DNA of 64,000 nucleotides from Paragordius varius (Eukaryota > Nematomorpha): positions 7,006,001-7,070,000 of the forward strand of contig OZ176050.1 of assembly GCA_964247055.1 (NCBI GenBank), in the 5' to 3' direction. Of the stretch, positions 38,607-51,900 are shown piece by piece. Made by a program: the position numbers and the translations under genes. Numbering within the stretch: the stretch's first letter is position 1; each line of letters begins with the position of its first letter. Below the pieces are notes generated by a model. That model was not told where the DNA came from. It did no database searches and saw nothing but the letters and a program-made list of their open reading frames with translations.

Positions 38607-41600
38607 TTAGGGTTCACTCAATAAAACGTTATAGGGTTGTTCGGTTACTCGAACTAAGAACTCATCAAGCTGTTTAAGGGATAAAGCATTGTGAAGAGTT
38701 TCTAGCGGTCGAATTTGGGGCACAGCAGGTGGTCCTTCAAACGTGACTGTAATGATTAAATTTTAGTCAGTTTATTTATCGATAATGATATTTCATGAAA
38801 TTTTAATTTTTATAAATATATTATTGTAAACAAATTGTGTGTGATGAGGTAAAATAATGATATAATTATAATTAATTTTAGATTTGGCATAGCATAAAAA
38901 TATAAATACGTTTTTAACGCAAAAGGATTCTTTAGTCATATGTTTTTTACTGTTGATCAACAGTAATAATTGGTGTTAAAAGTAAAAGTTTTGATATAGG
39001 AAAATTGAATTTTGTTCAATACCTCAAATTATAATAAAGCTGTAATTACATAATCAGTTCAACGCATATAATATAATTGCAGTACAATCCCTATTTATAC
39101 ATTTTTTACTTAGTAAAATGATAGTGTAATAAATTTTAAGAAAGTGAGATATGAGCATACCATCATGTAAACTCTCATGAGATTCAAGGGGGTTAGTGTT
39201 AGGACCACTCACAAACTTTCCACTAATTAAAGCCGTGCTTATCAGGCAACTGCCAGACCCTAAAAATAAAAACACACTATTATATTTTTATATTACTATA
39301 TTGATTAAATTTCATCAGTAGCCTGCATGCAAAAGGCAAATTATACATATAAACAGTCCAGTCATGTATCCTATATTTTATCAAAAATTTATTTTTTTTC
39401 GTTAAATGGGTATAAATATTTGGTAAAGAATGGAAAAACAAGAGCAATATGGCAATTCTTATACGTTTTGATATAGATGATATTGTTAATACCATAGTCT
39501 TGTTTTTTCGATTCTTTACTATATATTTATACCCATTTAACGATAAAAAATAAATTTTTGCTAAGATAAAAGATACATGACTGTAAGTAAAAACTTAAGG
39601 CAAAATTTTGCCATATTTACTCATATGTATTTCAAAAAAGCCAAAAAAACTTAAAAATTAAATTATAATATTCATAGTTATCTAAATAAAATTAAAAATT
39701 ATATTATCTCGATTTAGTCAAGTAACCTTAAAATTAAAATTTTGCCACAATTTATGTTTGAAATAAGGTGTATAAAACAAGTCAAAATACCAAAGTATGT
39801 CACACTAATAAAGCTATGTTAAAAAACAAACACACAGCAAGTAAGAAGAATCATTTAAATTATATTGTGATTATCGGTTTATAAAAGCAACGATGTCATT
39901 CGCCAAATTTAAAGCCTTTTTAATAAATAAAGCAAATATTAAAATTTAAAAAAAATTTGAAAACGCAAACGTTAGCAAATAACCACACACTCACAAAATT
40001 AATGCGAAAAAGAGATCAAATTTAGCATTTTTTGCATTCTTTCGAGCTAAAAAATGTTAACTTGATTTGTGGAATGAAATTGAACCATTTATGTCCAATA
40101 TATCCTCTGTCAAGTGTTTCCTCGTAACTATACCAATATATGTTATGACAAATATCACAAATACCAATAATGGTATCAATGTATAATTCGTAATATTGAT
40201 TATACAATGATTTCAGTTATCATACCGTATAATTAATGTGATTTTAGATACCTTTTTTTTCATTAAAAGACAAAAAATATTTATTCAGCAACATTTTTTG
40301 GATAAAAAAAAATAATATTTCACTCCACAGCATCTATTTGAAGTATTTTATGTTTATGAAAAAAAATTATGCTTTTGAATGAAAAAATACCTCAACAAAA
40401 AATTATATCAAAAAATATAATGGGAATAAATAGATACGTGTTGGAGTAAGGGGAGAAAATTTATTCTCAGATAAACTGTACCGCGTTCCAACATTTTCCA
40501 TGTTAAGCATCGACGGTTTTTCCATTATGCCCATTGTGTTTATCTTTTTAGCTACATACGATTTATTAGATAGCTCTTCGTTATCACTTTTTGCTATAAA
40601 TACATTATCAGATCCTAGGCCCAATTCTGTTGAGGATAGAATTGGAACTTCTTGAATTACGTTAATACTTGATCGATCAACTACATCCAAGTTAGATATG
40701 TGGTTTGAAAGCGATGCGTCAGATGTTGGTTGACTATCCTGAGACTAAAATATATAAAATGACTAGTCATTATTGAGAAAAGTTAATTATAAATTATAAA
40801 CAAAAAAAATTTATTAAAATTTGTGAAAATTATTATAAAAAAAATTTAAATATGAAATCTTTCGTCAATTAGGAATAATTTACGAATTCGTCCTTGTCAG
40901 AACATATCAGTTCAACATAACAATTTAAGAGTGTTCACATATCAAAATTGTTTATAGAAATCCTACAATCTAAAATAAGTCTCATCATTTATTTTACGGT
41001 CTTTTATCCAAAACTATCGGTTCCGTGAAAGAATATTAAATACATGAAATATAAATAAATTAATCTTATAGCTTAAAAAATATAAGCCATATATTATTTA
41101 TACAAACACATTACTATATCTTTTGCTATGTTGGCCGCGGTTAAAGTTTTATCATTCATTTTGAGTGGCGAAGTTGATGGGATGGTCGATAAGAATGGTT
41201 TTTCATTCAATTCAAACGTATCGATAGCAAAATCTCTGTATGTCTTATCATCAGCGCTCAAATTATCGCTTGAATCCGTAGAAACCTGAACCGACAAAGT
41301 CCGTTTAAACGGATGATTATAATTACCTGTCCTATAATAAGTGTTGGCAGAATTATTGCTAATATTATTGTTGCACGTAGTTTTTGGTATGGGACGTAGA
41401 GTATATTGACAAGAGGTAGGTGTAGATTGTTCAATTCCGTATTCACTTGGGGAAACAGTATTGTTAATAAGGGTATAAATGGGTTCATGCGGCATTGCTA
41501 ATATATTACATTGATCATTCATTTGCCCATTATCAAGAGCTATTAGAGCAAAAGGAAATGAAAGGTGAGGAACAGAAGCCTATGTAGTTGAACATAAGAA

Positions 41601-44600
41601 TATACAGTCAAACAAATTTTTTATGCGAAATATTTATATGAGCAGAACCTTATTTATCATTTTCTGTGCAAAATTTTTTCTGGAACTTTTCTGTGAGATG
41701 GCCACAATAGGCTTAGGATAATTAATTAAATAGAAAACCGTTTTCAAACCAGGAATAACCATAAAGCCCCTAAAATGAAAATGGCTTTAACCTAGGTCTT
41801 GGGATTTAAAGCGATGATTCCTATAAGAATAAACCCGATCCCAATTCAATTATTATCAAAAGGGATTCTTAATTTGCAAAAAAGCGTCTAACTGAGTTTA
41901 AAATTTTGGATTTTTTTCCATATCCTATTTTTAAGATAAATATAATATTACTAGCAATCAATTCATCTTTTCTGATCTATCATGATAGGCGGTTTCTTAC
42001 GCAAACACCCTATTGAAAATTATCTGTCTTAACAAATTCACCTTAACAATTGGTGGATTGAATAAGCACCTACCAACACCACATGGATGTGGTATTAATC
42101 TTTTAGGTATAAAAACTTATTTGACTTTACTGTATTATTATTATGAAAAAAGGACCTTTTTCTTGCTGTGATGTGGACGAAATCCCAATGCAAATGGTCT
42201 ATCCTTATCAGGTATGGCATTTTTGGCTCCAACACTAAAATGTAATTCCACATGCCACCTGTCCTCCGACCGTAAATCCTGTATTTTATGAAATTTAATA
42301 ATTTTTAAGATAGAATACTATGGAGACCATTAAAAAATATATAAAAAATCTATTTTGCCGAGTAATAATTAACACATGCATTAATATGAAAACTTTTAAA
42401 TAGAATTGCCCAGAACTATTGATAATCATGTATATCCGTAATTAATGTAAAAATTAAATTATTCACGTTATCCTAAAACATTAAAGAATATCGCCGATAT
42501 GCTCTATATCATGTAATATTTCCTTTTTACTATATTATTGAAAAGCGCTCCCATTTGTTTTATTATCTATCAGCGTTACCATTCTTGCATAGTTATAACA
42601 AAATAGAAAAGAAATATGAAAAGGGAAGTAATTTAAGTAGTTGTACAATAATTAAAAAATCTACAATTATTGAAAAAACTATCTATCGGGAAAAATTTAT
42701 TCGATTTTTCCAAATGGGAAATAGATTTTTTCGGGGATTACGAATATATTTGTAGCCATGAGCATGTTGATAAATTTTTGAATCTAGTTTTCCTAATCTA
42801 TCCGGTTAAAAACTGTTTGAATCGATTAAGGTCAAGCTAGAAGAGTCCAAAACCCTAGGAAAAGAACACAAACCGATGTCATTATTTACTTATTCGGAAT
42901 TAAAGACATGAAATGAGAAGAATAGTAAGTGTTAAAACAAAACATAAAAAATAAATAATTATTATGGAATTAGGATTTTCATCAATTTTTAAGACTAAAT
43001 TAAAGAAATTACCAGTGTGTTAATACCAAATATTTTTTTACATAATAATTTGAAAACTAATAAAAATATTTTAAGTAAAAAAAATAGTTTTACTTTGCTT
43101 GGATCTTCGTACAACATGATGACTATTTGTGTTATGTAATTTAGTTCGCTTATAGCTGAAATATATTCAATGGCCCTTTGCCATTGTAAATCACTTGCCT
43201 ATTAATGTTTAATATAGGATGTAATTAATCAAATTGTTTAAACCATTATACATCTGTAATGATGCAGAAAATAAAACCGGAATAGGTTTTTAGATCAATA
43301 TTTTGTCTAGTTTTAGTATTTTTTTAAAAAATATTCCCAAACTAAATGGTTCATCAGAATTTTTACGAAAAATATGTTTTTGGTCCATTGTTTTTTTCAT
43401 GAATGGTTATAATGTCGGTTCCATTTATAAAATTTACAGATAGCCTAATAATTATAATATAATAGTAATAAAGTACTAAAAAATATATCTACATTAACAT
43501 TACATTTATTGTGTGTTATTTCAAATGAAAAAATAATACATTTTTAAGGATAAGGTTAACATTACATTAAAAGATATATAAAAAATGAGAAAAAAACATA
43601 TTTTTGTAACCATTTTTGCAATAACAATAATATTTATGGTATCAGTTTAATACAGATTACTAACTACGCATTACTTAATTTATAGAAAATAAAGTTTTTA
43701 GGGAAAAAATATTTTTTGCCAACAATCATACCGGACAAAGTTTTCCCAATCGCAAAATAGTAAGTAACGAATGCGTATGGCTTTCACTCGTAAAATATAA
43801 TCGTGTTCGGACATGACGACCAGGGGACATAACACCATGTGAATAACTATAAAAGTAAATTAATTGCCCAAAATATTTTATGCATTTTTCAAGGTCATGC
43901 AAAAATTAATTAACCACGAAAACTATATATATATTAAAAAGAGTTGAATATAGTGTAAAATAACCAAAAAAAATGTAAAAAAACCGAGATGAAGAAAACA
44001 GTCATGGAGATTTAAAGAAAAGAAATATTAGTATTATTAAATGTGGTATCGATTGAATTATGGAGGAAAAATTAGACACTGATTAATCAACCTCCTGATT
44101 ATAAATATAATTCTACGAGTCCATCCAAGCGAAAAAAACGCATTTGAAACAGAGAAGTTACTTTGCATTTAAAAGGGTAATGTTTTCATCCTCAGGATGA
44201 CATTCATATCCCAGTTGCGAGGGCTCCAACGTGTGATTCAAATCATTCCGTATTTTGCGTAGCAATGGAGTGCATATGCTTTGGGCTATGACCCATTTTT
44301 CTTTCGCTGTAATTCCATATTCCTATTATGAATAAATATGTAATAAATAATAAATTATTTGATTTTTAGCGATGAATAAATATATATAATAAAAACATTG
44401 GTTAATTTGTTATATTTTCCATATTTATATTAAAATTTATGATTCTTTTAATATCGTTTTATATAGCAGCTATGGTCAATTAAATATAATTAATATAACC
44501 TAATAATGGAAATATGAATTTCAAATATATATACATTTATCTAAACTTTATATGTAAAGCATTTATCAAATAAATATCATTTCATCAGATATGAGTTAAT

Positions 44601-45942
44601 ATTTAATACTATAGTAATTTACAAATAATTTACTTATAAATTAACCCAAAATCTTATTAAAACAAACCTGAGGTATGACAATATCAGCCATAGCTTTGCT
44701 ACACAAAAATAATTCCTCAATCTTTGGAAAATCCAAGGATTGTGCATTATGGAGCATATCATATTTAGCTGAATCATATATGTCAGGAATCTTACTAATA
44801 TCGAATGTGAATGCATTACTCGCCCCCTGAACATTTTTGGCAGTTTGATTAACTTTATTTTTATTGGGCTGAATTGAGTTTGTGGTTTTATTTAATTTAT
44901 CGGAATTAGTTATACTAGCGGCACATGTTTTATCCTTGATGAGTTTGAAATCTTTCTCAAGTTTTGTCCATCTATTTTGAGGTGATAAAACGATATTTTG
45001 AGCGATCATTTTTATATCATTTGAAAAATTTTCCTCTCAAATTTTTTTAATTAATAACATTATTGCATATATAAAATAAATTTAAAAGATTTAAATATTG
45101 TGAAAAGTTAAAAAATGATTAATTTATAATAATTAGGATAATTACATATATTATGCTTATTTAAATAAATTGCAATAAAATAATTCGATAAAACGATATT
45201 ATTAAAAATAAAAACCGTCTAAACATAAGATCCCATGTTTCATCATGATATAGTCGGCATTTAGATTCTGTGCCTTGTGAATGTGGGGATTGAAACGCAT
45301 TCATGTGATTCTGCATATATTACATGGTTTTGAAAAAAACTCTAGTTTATTAATTTATTTTTAATTTTGTTGCGAATATCTTTTTACGCATCTTATTTAC
45401 TTATCTTTTCAGGGGGCGTGATGGTATAGTAGGTACGGCGTTCGAAATCTTGCACTGCGTGCCAGATTTCGAACGCCGAAACTACGCAATTTTTCCATCA
45501 TCACTGTCAACCCTAGGCAGGCGAGTGTTAAAGCCTTCACAAGTCCGGATACAATTTAAGTCCTTACCCTTTATAAAAAAGGAAAAAAGAGATAAACTGT
45601 ATTTAATTTACTAATCTTTTCATAATTTTTGTTTAAAGATTTTAAAATGTTAATTAACTCGGTAAAAATTATGTTAGTTGCAACATATTCTTATCACAAT
45701 TAAGCGAAAAAAATCAATTTTATATATATATATATATACAAAATATGTTAATCACAAAATGTCGACTCACATAAATTAAAAAAATATTTTGTGGGATTAA
45801 ATTAATTGATAAAATGCGGGAAATAAACTTATCACAAAACTGCATTGTATTGTACATAAAAATTCAAGTATTTTGATAAACAATATAAAAACAGATATAT
45901 TAATTGTTTAAACAAACTGCTTATCACATTTTACTAACAAAC

Positions 45943-45975
<33 letters not shown>

Positions 45976-48900
45976 ATAATATTTTACCCGAATGACAAAC
46001 ACCAATTCTCTAATGAGTTCATCCAAATGCATACACATACGGAAAGGATTTTTGACAAAATTTATGGCTTTCACCAAACTTTTTGATTTAGTCGGGATGA
46101 GTTCACACAGTATGGCTTCATTCAAGCTTTGCATCAGTAAAAATTTAAAAAATAAGGAAAAAACTTATTTTCTAAGAATCATGTTTTTGATTATTTTTTT
46201 GCTTTATAAAACAACTTGATTACAATTGTAAAACGCTGTATTCTTTATTTTACAACCCAAAGCTATAGGGAAAAAAATACAAGGTTAAAATTTGATTTAA
46301 TATTTTTACTGTATATCTTGATCCAGGTTAAGCAATTCATTTAATTTGTGTTTAGCTCGTTTCATATATTTGTTTTGCAAGCCACGTAAATCAATGGTAG
46401 GACAATTATTATTATTGTTGTTATATATGGGATGTTGTTCTAACACAGAGCAAGTTGAGGAAAGTGATGTATAAGATGTACTTATGTTACTTTTATTCAT
46501 ATTAATGTTGCCTTGATTGTTTAATGAATTACATGATGTGTGGGAGGTGGCTGTATTACTGCAATCATTGGATAAACTTGGTGTATTGGATGATACATGA
46601 GTTGACTAATTAGTGTGGTTTATTATAAAAAAATTGCGTTAATAAAAAATTATTTATTTTATCAATAAAATATATTATGAGTATCAACTCAAGAATTTCA
46701 TAAGTGATTCAGAATGGTAAAATTAAGTTGGCACAACGGATGAAACCTTTTTGTTAACAAATAATATATTTTATTTACAAAACTAATTATTATTTAATCA
46801 AAATTAGTATCTGTTAACCTTAAAAATTCATATATATTTTGCACCAATTTGATTTTATCATTATTATAATGTGTATTTTTAAAGAAGGCTAAATTTAAAT
46901 TAAAAAAAAATTGTGTGGAAATTAATCAATCCCCTTTTCACAAACTAATTTAATTAAAAACACTTAGCAAAATAAATTACGTTATAAAAGTACAGTGATA
47001 TAAAAAAATCAGGTTAATAAAAATTAAACTTTAAATTTAAAAAAACTAACTAAGCTTTAAATTATGAATGTAATATTACTTTTGTCGGGTTAGAATAGGA
47101 AGATGATTCATATGTATGATCCAAAAGACCATTTATATTGGCACTTTTAACCATTTGAACCAAGATTGGGGTAAGTTCACCTTCCAACGCTAAAAATCCC
47201 TGATAAAAATGAATATCACATTATTTTGTAACATAGATACAGAATGGATTTAAGCCTAGCCTTTAGAAAAATAGTGAATATTTAATCATTATTTCACCAC
47301 TTTTAAAAGATATATTTAGCATAAATAATGGTAATTACATAAAAAAAGTATTATGGTTTTAAACAGCTTTTACTTTTTTCATTAATCACAGTGTAAACAC
47401 GTATCAATAAATATTGTTTGTAAAATAATATTATATAATATTTAGTGATATATTCATCATTTAAAATGTATAAAGGACTAATAAATTATTTTATGAAAAA
47501 AATAAATTTAAATAAATTTGCTTCTCTCATACTTTTGCAAAAGCCGCGGCGGTCATTTGAACACGGCCCTCATCGGAAGCATAAATTTTGAGATCATGGC
47601 GATATGTGCTGTGTAATCGAAGCAAACCGCAACCCAGGTCAGATCCTCCTTTAACTATATTTTTTAAATAAAGTTAATAAGTATAAAATAAAATTAGGAT
47701 TTATCAGCAAAAAATTAATTTGGATAATATCCACAGTCATATCCATAAACATCATCTCTATAATATAGTAAATTTCGTATTTATTAATCAATATTTAACG
47801 AAAACTAAAATACCACCACGTCATTTTTTTAAATAATCGTAAAGTTATTTTTTAAAACGATTCCGATTTGAAACGAAATCAGTAATATTGTTGTCTACTA
47901 GTGTATTTTAAATTTGCCATTTTGAAATATAAATTAGTATTTCCCAAACAAATATATTACCTAATCTAAATCGTGTTAAACCAATTAACGGATGTTATAA
48001 ACGAATTCTAAAAAAATTTTAAAAAATATAATATATAAATATACCTGCCCTTCCACCTGGATACATGCAGCGAAATGCTTTACCAAGTTCCTCAGCCTGC
48101 TGTCTTCCGGTTTGCGTTAACTCACCACCCCATTTCAATATGAAAAATAAGGAAGGACCTTGATCTTTGGCCCGTGATTTTGCATCTTGTAAAAGTTTGA
48201 TAAATTACATAAGTAGTCTTACTTAAAATAATTTTTTGTGGGCAAGTTATTATGAAATTTAATTAAGGCAAAATATATTATATTGTCACCTATCATTTTA
48301 AATCCATCAATTTTATATGGTTGGAAGATAAAAATATTTTGAAAGACGACGTAATCACAACAAAACATTTAAAATAACTAAAACATATAGGCCCATAATC
48401 TCCACAAACATTTTTGTTATACGGAAAGTAAAACAAATCAAATATCAAAACTCTGTTTCCAGATTAAAAACCCCCTGGAATTTACATAAATCCAAATTTA
48501 CCTTGCAAATTCAAGGGATTCGTAAAATTGGTTGCAGAATTTCGGACAACATTTTCAGTGACATCTGTTGTAGTGGTACCATCTCCAGGAGAATTTGCAT
48601 TTGAATAACCATGTGGTTGATATTTGATTTGCACTTTGCGGTTTATGCCACTAAAATGCCCATACATTTCCAACACCTAATGAATTGTAAGTAAAGCACA
48701 GTTTAAGGAGGACTTTTTTTTGTTAGACATTTGTGACATTTTTTATAAATCACAATTTTATTATTATTATAAAAAAACCCGATTCTAACAGTTCAATAAT
48801 CATAAAATTATTTTAATTAATGATATTATAAACATTACTATGATATATAATTTAGGATAAAAACGCTTATAATATATATGATATATTCGATCCGTAATAA

Positions 48901-51900
48901 TTTTATAATTTACCTTTTGTAAAGTTTTATCAATCAATATAAAATATTTCGAAGTAGTCAAATTTTTTTAAACATTTGCTGTTTTCGAAGATTTTTTCTA
49001 CTTATATAGGAGCACAAAAAGCGTTTATTGCATTTCTATGCCGACTAGTGGACCAAATATTATAATTAAATAATATGATTTTTTGTGAAATATTTTTGTA
49101 AAAGGAGTTTGTTTATTTTTTTATAATTACCTGTTTAAGCTGTTCCAATTTATTTGGATTTTCTTCAATTTCGTCATCATTTTCTCCCAATTGTGTCGCG
49201 TCATGATTAATGGCTTTGATGTTTGTCAGAGTTTCTAAAACATATTAGGCATCCCAATTTTATGCAACAATATAGTAAGATTTGGTAAAAATAATTTTAT
49301 TTCAAATACAAATTATAAAATTTTTACGTTGAACTACTAACATTAAAATATATATAAGTGGAGTTATTTAAATTTAGCAATAATTGGATATTTAAAACAT
49401 AAATATTCGATTAATAATCTTTGCCAAATGTAATAAAAAATATACTAAATTAGAAAAAAAATTAGAGAAAATTAAAAATTTAAAATTATTTTCACATGCA
49501 TTTTGGCAGAATGCAAATTGTATTTAACATATATTTCCTGGTTTGATTAATTAAGGATAAAAAATTTGATAGCTGTCAACTTAGGGTTAAAGAGATGTCA
49601 ATAATTTAGGAAAATAGATATATTTTAAAATACGTATATATCTTTAATTATTTTTATATATTTAAATTTTATTATAAAATATACCATAATTATCAACAGT
49701 TGGAAACTGGAAAGTGTTGATATGGTTACCATTTGTAGCTATATATTAAATACAATAATTTTAAAAAGGCCAATTTTATATAGGCTCCCTTTTTTAAAAA
49801 ATAGCAATAATGCCAAATCGTATTGGAATCATTGTCGGTGTTAAAATCAGTAGTTTATTTCGGTTTAAAATTATAAATTAAGCGCAAATACTTTAATATT
49901 AAATATTTATATATCTTTAATTAAGTGTTTTTTTTCATAAAAAAATCATATACATGGTAATATACTTTCGTTTGCGCTAATAATTTTTTTCGTTATCTTG
50001 TGAATTTGTTGCTTTTTATACTGATCTATGAGATAGCGTGTAATATCCAAAATTTCCTAAAAATTAAGCAAAAATATTTTACTTGCAACTGTTTAGGCTT
50101 CTTCAACTTTAATTCGCCAGTCCGATATCCATCATATTTGGCAAAAAGATCAAAAAATCTGTATATTAATAAATTATTGTTTTTGTATATTCATAAATAT
50201 ATTCAGAAAACAAAAATTGGCATACCAACAAAATCTTATATATATATATATATATATATCCGTTAAAAAAATATATTATGGTAAAAATATCATCAGAATT
50301 TTATGTAAAATATTTGAATATATATATATTAACTTTAATATAATATGTCTGTAACATTTAAAAGAATTATTTAAAATTCATTTCATTTAACTTAATATGT
50401 AAAAAAGGCGAGATAAAAATATAAGAGATAGGAGTAAGTAACCTTTGGTGTTTAACTTCCATTTTAAGTTTTTGTTTTGGGGTACGATCGGCATGACGAA
50501 TAACAGCAACAGCACACCTTAATTCCATCCTTTCATATAATATAATTTTTAATTTACAGATATTAAAATACTCAAACAATTTATTGAAACAAATTCTGCT
50601 TAATAGTGTTTTTTACCTGTGAATAGGCAAAAGCTTTAAATATCGAAAATTTATCATCATTTAATATATTTTATGAATAAGAGAATTTTCTGTGCTCCAA
50701 AACATTTTCAATGTTCTAGTTATTGCTTAACAAACTTTTATAGGAATTAGGGGATATTTTTAAAATAATTCAACGGTAAAAATTTGGATTTAATAAATAA
50801 TCATTTGAAACTGTTTGTGTAAAGTTATAACAACACATTTTAAAATATAGCCATTTTTCATCGCAGTTGACAAAAAAAACTTTAAAAATTTTCCGATTTA
50901 ATTTTGTTAAATAAAATTAAGGTATACATTCGTCCGTATGTTGTGGGCATGATTGGTGGATCGTCCAATTGATAAGGTATACTCCAAGGAATGTGAAGAG
51001 TAGGTGCAAGTTCTCTCATGATAAAATTTCTAAAAATTAAGAAAAGCAATATAAAATAACTATTGGAAACATAAAGTTAAGGCTATATAAATAATTTTTA
51101 GTAATAAAAGTACTAATGAGACAAAAGGCATATATATTTTATAATATGGTAAAATTGGTAGAATTAAGCATTGAAAATTATATTTATTAGAATTAAGCTT
51201 TTAATAGTGCATAACTAAATTCTATCAATACAAATATTAAAATTTCATGATCAAAAAAAATCATAGCAATACATATACAAAAATGTTATTAATTTATGAC
51301 TAATACATGATTAAAGTATTTTTGAACTTTATGAAGACTGATTAATTTACTTTTAAATTATTCTTAAAACTACTTACCCTAATATCATTGCACAATCATC
51401 ATAATATTTCCGTGAGTTTTTCACGAATGAAAATCCATTGACATCACAGACGAACGATTTTCCATTGGCGCGTAAGAGATCGAAACCGCAAACCAGTTGC
51501 TAAATAACACGATATATACATCATGTGTAGAACTTAAAATTATTTTCAACAATGATTGTTCTTCCAGATTTTAATAATCAAACAATAGGTTAAAAGTAGA
51601 ATAATCTCAACAATACTATTTAAACCTATATTAACTTCTTGAAAGTACTTACCAGCGAAAATTCTAATCAATCCCTTAAAAAACATTTTATATCTGACAA
51701 TGTGATCTGTTGGTCTCTAAATGTTGCTAAATCTTCGCGTTCTATTTATATATATAGATTTTGTTTTCGAACGGTGTAGACGATAATAATTAATTAAATA
51801 TATAGTATATATATTTTCACAACATAAACCAATTTCGTTTTCATATATAAAAACTAAACAAAGTTTGTGAATTTTAATAAATTGGTATATTTTTATTTTA

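Noticed and set aside
41258-41488. Open frame in a second frame over the PPIP5K tail exon
   Set aside because: It overlaps a Ser/Asn-rich PPIP5K exon that fits the gene's splice phases (from acceptor 41579); the other frame has no motif.
45904-46219. Plus-strand frames opposite PPIP5K near 46 kb
   Set aside because: The minus strand carries the PPIP5K exon ([20 protein letters not shown]), and a TA microsatellite inflates the plus frame.
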